Source of the DNA: Bacteroidales bacterium UBA1754
GTDB lineage: Bacteria > Bacteroidota > Bacteroidia > Bacteroidales > Paludibacteraceae
NCBI GenBank assembly: GCA_002315615.1
Contig: DCHK01000043.1
Coordinates: 1-32,657, forward strand
Reading direction: 5' to 3'
Length of the DNA: 32,657 bases
Each line of letters opens with the position of its first letter. Position 1 is the first letter of the stretch. Positions 23,787 through 32,653 of the stretch are shown here, piece by piece. The notes under the pieces are model-generated. The model worked only from the letters and a program-made list of their open reading frames with translations, was not told the DNA's origin and ran no database searches. The position numbers and the translations under genes were made by a program.

Positions 23787-24766
23787 ATTATTTGTTGCTT
23801 GACAAGCCAGAGAATTTTGATACTGCATTTATTGCAAAAAAATCGAAAGTGCCATTGGTGGAATTTTATACCAAACGTACAAAACCTGTTTTGTTGGGTA
23901 TGTTATGTGCTTGTGTGAAATTGTTGTTCAAGAGTAAAAAGAATGATACCATAATTTGTTGGTACGATTTTCAGGCAGTAATGTGTTGGTGGTTGTGTAA
24001 AATGTTTTTTGCCGAAAGAAAAATTATTTGTATCAATCTGCTTTTGAAACAAAAAACCACTATAAAAAATCGCATCACGACGTTATTGTATAAGAAAGCA
24101 CTACTTTCTACGAATTTCGTAGCAACAGTCACATCTATTGAGTATGGCGAATGGTTAAACGAAAAACTTGGAATTTCGGTAAAATATACTTTGTTGCGTG
24201 ATGTTTTTCACGAGTATTATATTCCGAACGACTTAGCACAATCAGAAGGTTATGTGTTTTGTGGCGGTAATAGCGAGCGAAATTGGGATTTGATGTATGA
24301 AGTGGCAAAAAAAATGCCACAAATTGAGTTTGTTTTTGTGATGTCGGGTGCAACGTACGAACATTATAAAAATTGTCAATTAGATAATGTACACTTGTTT
24401 GGGGAAATGCCAATGGTGGATTTTATGGGAAAAATCTATCGTTCGCAAATTGTCTGCTTCCCACTTTGTACAGAAGCACCCGCTGGACTGACAGTTATGA
24501 TTTCTGCTGCAACGAATGAGAAATTTATTATTATGACGGATACGCCAACAACTCGTGGATATATTGATGAAGAACGAGGAATGTTGCTTGACAATAATGT
24601 TGAAGTATGGACAAATGCTATAAAAAAGTATTTTGGAAATCAAGCTGAAATGCAGATGAAAGCAAAAAACTTTTCTGTATTTTTGAAGAAAGAATGTTCC
24701 GAAGAAAAATTTGTGTCAATTTTGGATAAATTGATTGAGAGCAATGAGAATACTGATTGTAAATAA
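23783..24766 (+). CDS. Divergent GT-B glycosyltransferase
   Basis: 327 residues, shorter than its neighbours. No strong N-terminal glycine loop is seen; the acceptor half includes a hydrophobic, Trp/Cys-rich stretch (IICWYDFQAVMCWWLCKMFF) that may be a membrane-associated helix. The donor half contains GYVFCGGNSERNWDLMYEVA and a phosphate-binding-like region CTEAPAGLTVMISAATNEKF, in which the second Glu of E-x7-E is missing (Met/Ile there). It is therefore a divergent GT4-like enzyme or one that has altered donor use. ATGA overlap upstream; its 3' end overlaps the next ATG by 23 bp. Confidence 0.65.
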   Translation: MNYLLLDKPENFDTAFIAKKSKVPLVEFYTKRTKPVLLGMLCACVKLLFKSKKNDTIICWYDFQAVMCWWLCKMFFAERKIICINLLLKQKTTIKNRITTLLYKKALLSTNFVATVTSIEYGEWLNEKLGISVKYTLLRDVFHEYYIPNDLAQSEGYVFCGGNSERNWDLMYEVAKKMPQIEFVFVMSGATYEHYKNCQLDNVHLFGEMPMVDFMGKIYRSQIVCFPLCTEAPAGLTVMISAATNEKFIIMTDTPTTRGYIDEERGMLLDNNVEVWTNAIKKYFGNQAEMQMKAKNFSVFLKKECSEEKFVSILDKLIESNENTDCK

Positions 24767-25922
24767 ATTTTATTATCCTCGTGGTGGCGATTGTGTGGCT
24801 TCGCTAAATTTGGAAAAACTTCTAAAAGAGAAAGGTCACGAAGTCGCTTTTTTTTCAATGCAATATCCCGAGAATATTTATTCGGAATATGAAAAATATT
24901 TTGCCAACGAAGTAAATTTTTCAGGAGGATTTGGGGCTAAAATTAAAGCAGCGAAACGAATTTTTGGTTGCGGAGATATTAAAGAAACATTTGCCCAAAT
25001 ACTGAACGATTTCAAACCAGATGTTGTTCATCTTCAAAATGTTCATTCGTACATTTCGCCTGTTGTAGCCAAGTTGGCAAAAGATTTTGGTTGTCGTGTG
25101 GTGTGGACTTTGCACGATTATAAATTGCTTTGTCCTTCGTATGGTTGTTTGTGCCACGGTAAACCTTGCGAACTTTGTTATTCGAAGAAATTTCACGTTG
25201 TGAAAAATCGTTGTATGAAAGGTTCGCTTGTGGCAAGTGTTTTGGCTTGGCTCGAAGCAAAAAAGTGGAACAGAAAAACATTGCAAAAATATGTTGATGT
25301 GTTTGTTTGCCCAAGTGAATTTATGGCAAGCAAAATGCGTCAAGGAGGTTTCTCTTCCGAAAAACTTGTAGTAATTTGCAATTTTGCCGAAAAAAAAGAG
25401 AAAAAAACAAATTCTTGCAGAGAAAAAAAATATTGCTATGTAGGTAGGTTGTCGTCGGAAAAAGGTGTGGAAACATTATTGAAGGTGGCTTCAGAACTTC
25501 CGTACAAATTAAAATTGGCAGGTGATGGCCCTCTTGATGAGCAATTAAAGAAAAAATACAAACAGAACGAAAATATCGAATTTTTAGGTAGAATTGATTT
25601 TGAGCAAGTAACGAATTTATTATCTTCGGCGTCTTTTTCCGTAATGCCGTCGGAGTGTTACGATAATAATCCGTTGGGCGTGATAGAGTCGTTGTGTATA
25701 GGTACGCCTGTGCTTGGGGCAAATATTGGTGGAATACCAGAGTTGATTAGTTCAAATAACGGAATGCTTTTTGAGAGTGGAAATGCCACTGATTTAAAAT
25801 TGAAAATTGAACAAATGTTTTCAAACAGTTTTGATAATGAAAAAATAAAAGGAGAATCTCAAATTCGGTTTGATGAAAATTTGTATTATGAAAAACTGAT
25901 GAAAGTATATGTAAAGATATGA
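24744..25922 (+). CDS. GT4-family glycosyltransferase with a cysteine-rich insert
   Basis: 392 residues from the ATG at 24744. The longer frame from a TTG at 24735 adds only three residues, and MRILIVNKFYYPRGGDCVAS is the natural N-terminus. An insert at about 130-155 has CPSYGCLCHGKPCELCYSKK, then a further Cys; this Cys-rich segment recurs in one GT4 subgroup and may bind metal. The donor domain starts KYCYVGRLSSEKGVETLL and carries SECYDNNPLGVIESLCIGTP with the two conserved acidic positions. Overlaps the preceding gene by 23 bp and the radical SAM gene by 4 bp. Confidence 0.86.
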   Translation: MRILIVNKFYYPRGGDCVASLNLEKLLKEKGHEVAFFSMQYPENIYSEYEKYFANEVNFSGGFGAKIKAAKRIFGCGDIKETFAQILNDFKPDVVHLQNVHSYISPVVAKLAKDFGCRVVWTLHDYKLLCPSYGCLCHGKPCELCYSKKFHVVKNRCMKGSLVASVLAWLEAKKWNRKTLQKYVDVFVCPSEFMASKMRQGGFSSEKLVVICNFAEKKEKKTNSCREKKYCYVGRLSSEKGVETLLKVASELPYKLKLAGDGPLDEQLKKKYKQNENIEFLGRIDFEQVTNLLSSASFSVMPSECYDNNPLGVIESLCIGTPVLGANIGGIPELISSNNGMLFESGNATDLKLKIEQMFSNSFDNEKIKGESQIRFDENLYYEKLMKVYVKI

Positions 25923-26953
25923 AAATGAATAATAACATACCAAATCCTACCGATGCGAGTATCATTCTTACTTATCGTTGTCCGATGCGGTGTAAGATGT
26001 GCAATATCTGGGCAAATCCTACAGAAAAAGAAAAGGAGATAAAAGCGGAAAATTTGCGTTCGCTTCCACAACTTAAATTCATAAATCTTACAGGTGGTGA
26101 ACCGTTTATTCGTGAAGATCTTGCCGAAATAGTGGAAGAATGTTATCGGCACACAAATCGAATTGTTATCTCAACTTCTGGTTGGTACGATGAGCGTGTA
26201 GTTGCTTTGGCAAAGCAATTTCCACAAATTGGAATTAGAATAAGCATCGAAGGTTTGGCGCAAAAAAATGACGAACTTCGTGGCAGAGAAGGTGGTTTTG
26301 ATAAAGGACTTCGCACATTGAAAACTCTTAAGGCGATGGGACTGAAAGATATTGGTTTTGGTTGTACGGTATCGAATAACAATTCGGCTGATATGCTTGA
26401 ACTTTACAAACTATCGTTGTCGTTGGATATGGAGTTTGCTACGGCGGCTTTTCACAATTCATATTATTTTCATAAAGATGACAATGTGATAACAAACAAG
26501 TCGGAAGTTTGCGCAAATTTCGAAAAACTCATCAATTTGCAACTCAAAGAAAAGCATCCAAAATCTTGGTTTCGTGCTTATTTCAACATGGGTCTTATTA
26601 ACTATATAGAAGGAAATAGAAGATTGTTGCCTTGCGAGGCGGGAACAACAAATTTTTTCATCGAGCCGTATGGCGACGTTTATCCTTGCAACGGATTGGA
26701 AGAAAAATTTTGGAAAGAAAAGATGGGTAATATTTTTGAAACGCCTGATTTTATGTCAATTTGGACAAGTGAACAAGCCGAAAGTGTAAGAGAAAAAGTT
26801 CGAAATTGCCCCAAAAATTGTTGGATGGTGGGAACTGCCTCTCCCGTGATGCACAAATATGTGAAGTATCCTGCACAATGGGCAATAAAAAATAAATTGA
26901 GAAGTTTGCTTGGTAAATCCGTTTGTTTGGACAAAACTGTTTATAATTTGTAA
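25919..26953 (+). CDS. Radical SAM enzyme with SPASM-like C-terminus, in a glycan operon
   Basis: 344 residues. The [4Fe-4S] motif CPMRCKMC is at residues 21-28 (C-x3-C-x2-C) after IILTYR. NLTGGEPFIREDL provides the GGEP SAM-binding motif. The C-terminal part has clustered Cys: one in LPCEAGTTNFFIEPYGDV, one in YPCNG, and two in NCPKNC, a SPASM-like auxiliary cluster layout. Such enzymes do radical epimerisation, dehydrogenation or peptide maturation. The neighbours are glycosyltransferases and no small precursor peptide gene is seen, so a sugar or lipid-carrier modification is more likely than a RiPP. ATGA overlap at 25919-25922 couples it to the preceding GT. Confidence 0.82.
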   Translation: MKMNNNIPNPTDASIILTYRCPMRCKMCNIWANPTEKEKEIKAENLRSLPQLKFINLTGGEPFIREDLAEIVEECYRHTNRIVISTSGWYDERVVALAKQFPQIGIRISIEGLAQKNDELRGREGGFDKGLRTLKTLKAMGLKDIGFGCTVSNNNSADMLELYKLSLSLDMEFATAAFHNSYYFHKDDNVITNKSEVCANFEKLINLQLKEKHPKSWFRAYFNMGLINYIEGNRRLLPCEAGTTNFFIEPYGDVYPCNGLEEKFWKEKMGNIFETPDFMSIWTSEQAESVREKVRNCPKNCWMVGTASPVMHKYVKYPAQWAIKNKLRSLLGKSVCLDKTVYNL

Positions 26954-26957
26954 TTCG

Positions 26958-28046
26958 ATGCGAATTGTAGTAACTGGTACACGAGGAATACCCAATGTAA
27001 TGGGAGGTGTAGAAACACATTGCGAGGAACTTTTCCCGTGCGTTGTTTCTAAAAGTGGTATTGATGTTACTGTAATTAGAAGGACTAATTATACAAATGA
27101 TTCGCTTACGGAATACAATGGCGTAAAACTGCATAACATAAATGCACCCAAACGAAAATCTTTTGAGGCAATTGTGCATACCATAAAAGCTGTATTTTAT
27201 GCAAAATTTAAGGTAAAAGCGCAAATTGTACATATTCACGCTATTGGACCTGCTTTGGTCGCTCCATTGGCAAGAATTTTAGGATTAAAAGTCGTTTTTA
27301 CGCATCACGGACCAGATTATGACCGTGAAAAATGGGGATTTTCTGCTAAAATGATGTTAAAATTGGGCGAACGTATGGGATGTGTTTTTGCGAATAAAGT
27401 AATAGTTATTTCGGAAACTATTCAGAAACTCATTGAGCAAAAATATCATCGTTATGATACTTGCTTGATTTACAATGGCGTACCGAAACCTACGTTTGTA
27501 GAAAATTCTCAATATTTGGCAGAATTAGGTCTTGAAAAGCAAAAATACATTTTGGCGACGGGTCGGTTTGTGCCAGAAAAGAATTTTCATCAATTGATAG
27601 AAGCGTACAAATATCTTCATAGCGAAGAATACAAATTGGTCATTGCAGGTGATGCCGATTTTGAAGATGATTATTCGCAAAAACTAAAAAAACAAGCAAC
27701 AGAAAATGGAGTCGTGCTGACGGGTTTTGTGAAAGGAGAAAAATTGTTTTCTTTGTTGACAAATGCAGTATGTTTCGTTTTGCCATCGTCGCACGAGGGA
27801 TTGCCAATTTCATTGCTCGAAGCGATGAGTTACGGATTGCCTGTTTTGGCAAGTGATATTCCTGCAAATTTGAATGTAAAATTACCCGAAGAAGACTATT
27901 TCCGTTGCGGTAATATAAACGACCTAACCGAAAAACTCAAGCAAAAACTTTCAAAATCATTTGCTCGTCAATCGTACGATTTGTCGTTGTACAATTGGGA
28001 TAAAATATCGGAACAAACAATAGAGGTTTACAAAATGATAGTGTAG
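26958..28046 (+). CDS. GT4-family glycosyltransferase
   Basis: 362 residues from the ATG at 26958. The frame is open to 26910 but the upstream part overlaps the radical SAM gene and is out of family; MRIVVTGTRGIPNVMGGVET is the true N-terminus, typical of GT4 enzymes with a GIPxxxGGVE donor/acceptor loop (often rhamnosyl- or galactosyl-transferases). The donor domain has KYILATGRFVPEKNFHQLIE and E-x7-E in SHEGLPISLLEAMSYGLPVL. The intergenic gap to the radical SAM gene is 4 bp. Last gene of the operon, 15 bp from the converging sulfatase-fold gene. Confidence 0.88.
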   Translation: MRIVVTGTRGIPNVMGGVETHCEELFPCVVSKSGIDVTVIRRTNYTNDSLTEYNGVKLHNINAPKRKSFEAIVHTIKAVFYAKFKVKAQIVHIHAIGPALVAPLARILGLKVVFTHHGPDYDREKWGFSAKMMLKLGERMGCVFANKVIVISETIQKLIEQKYHRYDTCLIYNGVPKPTFVENSQYLAELGLEKQKYILATGRFVPEKNFHQLIEAYKYLHSEEYKLVIAGDADFEDDYSQKLKKQATENGVVLTGFVKGEKLFSLLTNAVCFVLPSSHEGLPISLLEAMSYGLPVLASDIPANLNVKLPEEDYFRCGNINDLTEKLKQKLSKSFARQSYDLSLYNWDKISEQTIEVYKMIV

Positions 28047-28061
28047 CCAACGCCAATTTCC

Positions 28062-29777
28062 TTATTGTTGTTTGTACGTATAGAAGTAATTGCTTCTAAT
28101 GATTTTGTCAGAAAGTTCGTATGCTTTTTCCTCTGTTATTGATCGATTTTTTGTTGCTTCATTATTCAATAAATTAACGCCAAATCCTTTCCAATAATAA
28201 TTTTCACATTCCATCAAATGAAGTATTGTTGGGTATATGTCCATTTGATAGCAAGTTTCTTGTATGGTTGTGTGTTTGTCGATTTTAGGAGAATGTATAA
28301 TGAGTGGTATGTGAGGATTGGTAATATTATATTTCCAGTTGTATTTCTTGCACAAATCGCTCATTTTCTTTCTACTATCGTCAGGGAATACTTTGTGGTC
28401 GGCGGTAATAATAATATTGGAATTGCTGAAATTGGAGGAAATTTCTGTGATGAAAATTTGTAATCCTTCGTCCATATAATTGAAAGATTTGATATAATTT
28501 GCCATGTCTTTAGGCATTTCGTTTGGAAGGATAATCTTACTGCTATCAGCAAAAGAATTGAATGGCATGTGAGTCGAAACAGTGATTATTTGTGCCGAAG
28601 TATATCCATTTTTCAAAACATTTGTAGCATTTTTGAATAGTATTTTGTCGGAATCTTCAAAGCAGAATGTGGTATCGTAATGATAGGCTTTGCTCATAAC
28701 GTTTTGATTCCACACGTCAATAGGGTGTGGAAGAATAGTAGCCTTTTTACCATCAATATTTTCCATAATAGATGGGTAAATGTTTTGTGCGTAATTCATA
28801 CATGCTACGCCTTCATTCAAAGGTAAAAGTCCAGTATTGATTATCATTTGTCCATCGGCAGAATTTCCCGCTTTTGTTTGAGATTTTATGTCGGGCACGA
28901 ATAACGTGTTGTTAGATTGGATTAAGCCATATAAATTTGGCATAATTTCTGGTTGTATTACCCAACTTTCAAGACTTTCAACAATGATGATTATCAGTTT
29001 ATTATCGGTGTGTGTTTCCTCTCTAAAGCAGATTAATTTGTCTATTTCTTTTTGTTCTTTATCGGTTAGTTTTATTAAATTCTTCTTTTTTAATTCAAAA
29101 GGGATACGAACAGCAGAATGGAAAATAGAAGTCATTTGTGCTTCGTATGTGTTTGAAATATCCGGCTCAGCAAAAGGATAAAAGTGCGATGGCTTTATTG
29201 AGTCAGAAAATTTGATGAAGTCTTTTGCTTGTTTTGATTTTATATAGCAGATAGAAGAAAAGGCGAGTGCACTAATAACAAATAAAAATGCTGATGTCGA
29301 AATTCCAAAAAATGTTAGAAGTAAACGCTTTTCTTGTTTGTGTCGCATTCTGAGAATAAATATGTACAGTATGATTGTTGGAATGAAAAACAATATATCT
29401 TGTATGCGTAGAAGAAAAAATACGCTGCTCACAAAACCTTTTAAATTACCCGTCATAGAAATGGCATACGCATCGATAACAAGATTGTTGTTTCTAAAGT
29501 AAAGTGTGTTTGCCAAACACCAAATTGCAAAGATGAAAGAAAAAACTATAGCCCACCATCTTCTTTGTGATAAAAACACAAAAGATGCGATAAATAACGG
29601 GAAACAAAAAGGGCATACATACGTAGAGATGAATGTTGTAGGGTGTTGCCAAAATGGGAATATAAAATCAGCATCAAAACAAATTCTCCTAAACAACATA
29701 CATTGTGCCACCATAGAAAGTAGGAAAATGATGAAAAAAGAGAATTTATGTGTGGTTTGCTTATTTTTATAATTCAT
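28062..29777 (-). CDS. Membrane sulfatase-fold transferase (LtaS/MdoB-like phosphoglycerol or phosphoethanolamine transferase family)
   Basis: 571 residues. The N-terminal 180 residues contain about five membrane helices; the rest is a periplasmic alkaline-phosphatase/sulfatase domain. It begins KLIIIIVESLESWVI, where the Glu fits the metal ligand position. The active-site region AGNSADGQMIINTGLLPL has Ser where LtaS/MdoB enzymes use Thr as nucleophile. ITVSTHMPFN and IIITADHKVF, with Asp-His, complete the metal site. Members transfer phosphoglycerol or phosphoethanolamine to envelope glycans or lipids. Its ATG overlaps the uvrA stop by 11 bp, so it is expressed with uvrA. Fold firm, substrate unknown. 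Confidence 0.82.
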   Translation of the reverse strand: MNYKNKQTTHKFSFFIIFLLSMVAQCMLFRRICFDADFIFPFWQHPTTFISTYVCPFCFPLFIASFVFLSQRRWWAIVFSFIFAIWCLANTLYFRNNNLVIDAYAISMTGNLKGFVSSVFFLLRIQDILFFIPTIILYIFILRMRHKQEKRLLLTFFGISTSAFLFVISALAFSSICYIKSKQAKDFIKFSDSIKPSHFYPFAEPDISNTYEAQMTSIFHSAVRIPFELKKKNLIKLTDKEQKEIDKLICFREETHTDNKLIIIIVESLESWVIQPEIMPNLYGLIQSNNTLFVPDIKSQTKAGNSADGQMIINTGLLPLNEGVACMNYAQNIYPSIMENIDGKKATILPHPIDVWNQNVMSKAYHYDTTFCFEDSDKILFKNATNVLKNGYTSAQIITVSTHMPFNSFADSSKIILPNEMPKDMANYIKSFNYMDEGLQIFITEISSNFSNSNIIITADHKVFPDDSRKKMSDLCKKYNWKYNITNPHIPLIIHSPKIDKHTTIQETCYQMDIYPTILHLMECENYYWKGFGVNLLNNEATKNRSITEEKAYELSDKIIRSNYFYTYKQQ

Positions 29778-32601
29778 CTTTCAAGAATTTTCCTGTGTAT
29801 GACTTGGGGTTGGATGCTATTTCTTCTGGCGTACCAATTGCTACTATTTTTCCACCTTCGGCACCACCTTCTGGACCTATATCAATAATGTGGTCGGCTG
29901 CTTTTATCACGTCAAGGTTATGCTCAATTACAAGCACTGTGTTGCCTTTGTCAACCAATTTCTGCAACACGTCCAATAAAATTCTGATGTCTTCGAAATG
30001 CAGTCCTGTAGTTGGTTCGTCAAGTATGTAAATCGTTTTTCCCGTGTCGCGTTTCGATAGTTCTGTAGCCAATTTCACGCGCTGACTTTCACCGCCAGAA
30101 AGGGTGGTCGATGATTGTCCAAGTTTCACGTATCCAAATCCTACGTCTTGCAAAACTTTTATTTTGTTGAGGATAGTTGGAATATTTTCAAAAAATTCTA
30201 CCGATTGGTTGATGGTCATATCTAGCACGTCGGCAATGGACTTTCCCTTGTAGCGCACTTCCAATGTCTCGCGATTGTATCGTTTACCCAGACAAGTTTC
30301 GCAAGGTACCATTACATCGGGTAAGAAATTCATTTCCACTACTTTATATCCGTTGCCTTTGCAAGTTTCGCATCGTCCGCCTATAGCGTTAAACGAAAAT
30401 CTTCCTGGTTTATAACCTCGAATTTTTGCTTCGGGCAAGTTTACGAAAAGCGAGCGAATGTCAGCAAATACGCCTGTGTACGTGGCAGGATTACTTCTTG
30501 GCGTACGTCCTATTGGTGATTGGTCAACTTCCACCACTTTGTCAATATTTTCAAGTCCTTCTACACTGTCGTACGCCAAAGGGTCTTGTAGCGATTTGTA
30601 GAAATGTTGACTTAAAATAGGATAGAGCGTGTCGTTTATCAAAGTCGATTTGCCACTTCCAGAAACACCCGTTACGCAAATGAATGTGCCGAGTGGAAAT
30701 GTAACATCAATATTTTTTAGGTTGTTGCCACGTGCACCTTTTATCGTAAGGAATTTTCCGTTGCCTTTTCTATGTCTCGATGGGTCAATCTTTTTCGTTC
30801 CGTTGAGGTATTGTGCAGTCATTGTACCCGATTTTACAATTTCTTCGGGTGTACCAGCAAACACTACATTTCCACCTTGCCGTCCAGCGCGAGGTCCCAT
30901 ATCTATCACATAATCAGCGGCCAACATCATATCTTTGTCGTGTTCTACCACGATGATAGAATTTCCATTATCACGCAGTTTTTTCAAAGAATCAATAAGC
31001 CGAATATTGTCGCGTTGGTGCAGACCGATGCTTGGCTCATCAAGTATATAAAGAACGTTTACAAGTTGCGAACCAATTTGTGTGGCTAACCTAATGCGCT
31101 GACTTTCGCCTCCCGAAAGCGACATCGACGATCTATCAAGCGAAAGGTATCCTAACCCGACATCCAATAAAAATTGCAAGCGCGAAAGGATTTCTTTCAA
31201 AATTTCGTCGGCTATTTGGTGTTGCTTTTCGCTCATACTTTTAGGCGCATCTTTTAGCCATTTCATTAGCGACGAGATGTCCATTTTTGCTAATTCGGCA
31301 ATATTTTTGCCGTTTATCTTGAAGTGGAGTGATTCTTTGCGCAGTCGTTGCCCACCACATTCTGGACAAATGGTAGTTTTAATGAATTGTTCTGCCCATT
31401 TTTGCTCGGTGGCAGATGCAGAATCTTCATTTTGCAACGAGATGTATTTTATGACGCCTTCATAATTAACGAAATAACTTGTTGTGCCGAGCGATTCGTT
31501 TCTCACTTTTAGATCATCGTCTGTGCCGTAAAGAATATCGTTCAGTGCCTCTTCTGGAATCTCTTTTATGGGTGTCTTCAGTTTGAAATCGTATTTTTCG
31601 GCTATTGCTTCTATTTGACAAAAAATCGTATTTTTCTTGTATTTCCCTAAAGGCGTGATTCCGCCGTCGTAGATGCTAATATTGTCATCGGGAATGATTT
31701 TCGACAAATCTACTTGGTTGGTATAACCCAAACCTTTACATTTTGTACAATAACCGTGTGGCGAGTTGAAAGAGAAATTATGTGGCGAAGGCTCGGGGTA
31801 CGAAAGTCCAGTAGTCGGGCACATCAACGTGCGACTATAGTGTTTAATTTCGTTGGTTTCTTTGTCCTGAATCATTACAATGCCATTGCCTTGCTTCATA
31901 GCCATACGCAACGATTCTAATATTCGCTGTTCGTCGCGGTCGTTCACCAAGAGCCTATCTATCACTATTTCAATGTCGTGCATTTTGTAACGGTCCAGTT
32001 TCATTTGTGGACGAATGTCTTGAATTTCGCCATCGACACGCACGTACAAATATCCTTTTTTTCGTATTTGTTCAAATAGTTCGCGATAATGTCCTTTTCT
32101 CCCACGTACAACGGGTGCAAGAATAAAAACTTTTCTTCCCTTAAATTTTTCTTTGATTAACTGTACAATACTTTCTTCGGTGTATTTCACCATTTTCTCG
32201 CCTGTGTTGTACGAGAAAGCGTCGGCAGCGCGTGCGTATAGCAAACGAAGAAAATCGTACACTTCGGTAGTTGTGCCAACCGTAGAACGTGGATTTTTAT
32301 TGGTGGTTTTTTGTTCAATAGAAATTACTGGGCTCAGACCTGTTATTTTGTCCACATCTGGTCGCTCCATATTACCAAGAAAACTGCGTGCGTATGCCGA
32401 AAATGTTTCGATGTATCTGCGTTGTCCTTCTGCAAAAAGTGTGTCGAAAGCCAATGAAGATTTTCCGCTCCCACTCAGTCCTGTAATTACGCTAAGCGTG
32501 TCGCGAGGTATGGTTACATCTATGTTTTTGAGGTTGTGTACGCGTGCACCAAGCACTTCAATGCAGTTGTGTGTTTTGGTGGGGTCTTCGCTTTTTTTCA
32601 T
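29767..32601 (-). CDS. uvrA: Excinuclease ABC subunit A
   Basis: 944 residues from the ATG at 32601, the usual UvrA size. It is the damage-recognition ATPase of nucleotide excision repair. First ATPase: Walker A GLSGSGKSSLAFDTLFAEGQ, ABC signature SLSGGESQRIRLATQIGS, Walker B LYILDEPSIGLHQRD. Second ATPase: GVSGSGKSTLINDTLYP, TLSGGESQRVKLA, IYILDEPTTGLHFED. The second zinc module is complete (CETCKGNG and CETCLGKRY). The first is unusual: CPTTG replaces CPxCG, leaving Cys in YCTKC; Bacteroidota UvrA often share this. The longer frame from 32640 includes the -7 box, so the ATG at 32601 is preferred. Confidence 0.97.
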   Translation of the reverse strand: MKKSEDPTKTHNCIEVLGARVHNLKNIDVTIPRDTLSVITGLSGSGKSSLAFDTLFAEGQRRYIETFSAYARSFLGNMERPDVDKITGLSPVISIEQKTTNKNPRSTVGTTTEVYDFLRLLYARAADAFSYNTGEKMVKYTEESIVQLIKEKFKGRKVFILAPVVRGRKGHYRELFEQIRKKGYLYVRVDGEIQDIRPQMKLDRYKMHDIEIVIDRLLVNDRDEQRILESLRMAMKQGNGIVMIQDKETNEIKHYSRTLMCPTTGLSYPEPSPHNFSFNSPHGYCTKCKGLGYTNQVDLSKIIPDDNISIYDGGITPLGKYKKNTIFCQIEAIAEKYDFKLKTPIKEIPEEALNDILYGTDDDLKVRNESLGTTSYFVNYEGVIKYISLQNEDSASATEQKWAEQFIKTTICPECGGQRLRKESLHFKINGKNIAELAKMDISSLMKWLKDAPKSMSEKQHQIADEILKEILSRLQFLLDVGLGYLSLDRSSMSLSGGESQRIRLATQIGSQLVNVLYILDEPSIGLHQRDNIRLIDSLKKLRDNGNSIIVVEHDKDMMLAADYVIDMGPRAGRQGGNVVFAGTPEEIVKSGTMTAQYLNGTKKIDPSRHRKGNGKFLTIKGARGNNLKNIDVTFPLGTFICVTGVSGSGKSTLINDTLYPILSQHFYKSLQDPLAYDSVEGLENIDKVVEVDQSPIGRTPRSNPATYTGVFADIRSLFVNLPEAKIRGYKPGRFSFNAIGGRCETCKGNGYKVVEMNFLPDVMVPCETCLGKRYNRETLEVRYKGKSIADVLDMTINQSVEFFENIPTILNKIKVLQDVGFGYVKLGQSSTTLSGGESQRVKLATELSKRDTGKTIYILDEPTTGLHFEDIRILLDVLQKLVDKGNTVLVIEHNLDVIKAADHIIDIGPEGGAEGGKIVAIGTPEEIASNPKSYTGKFLKDEL

Positions 32602-32619
32602 CTTGGTACAATTAACTTG

Positions 32620-32653
32620 CAAAGATACTAAAAAAATCATTAGTGTCCACTAA
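32620..32653 (-). promoter_or_regulatory. uvrA promoter: -7 box TATCTTTG with a palindrome at the -33 position
   Basis: The minus-strand TATCTTTG (32620-32627) fits TAnnTTTG and lies 18 nt before the ATG at 32601. At 32640-32653 the palindrome TTAGTG-TC-CACTAA occupies the place where the -33 TTTG should be (19-21 bp upstream), so it is a candidate operator. Confidence 0.5.

Noticed and set aside
25919..26953. RiPP maturase with precursor peptide
   Set aside because: No small ORF with a plausible leader/core peptide is adjacent; all neighbours are glycosyltransferases with overlapping ends.
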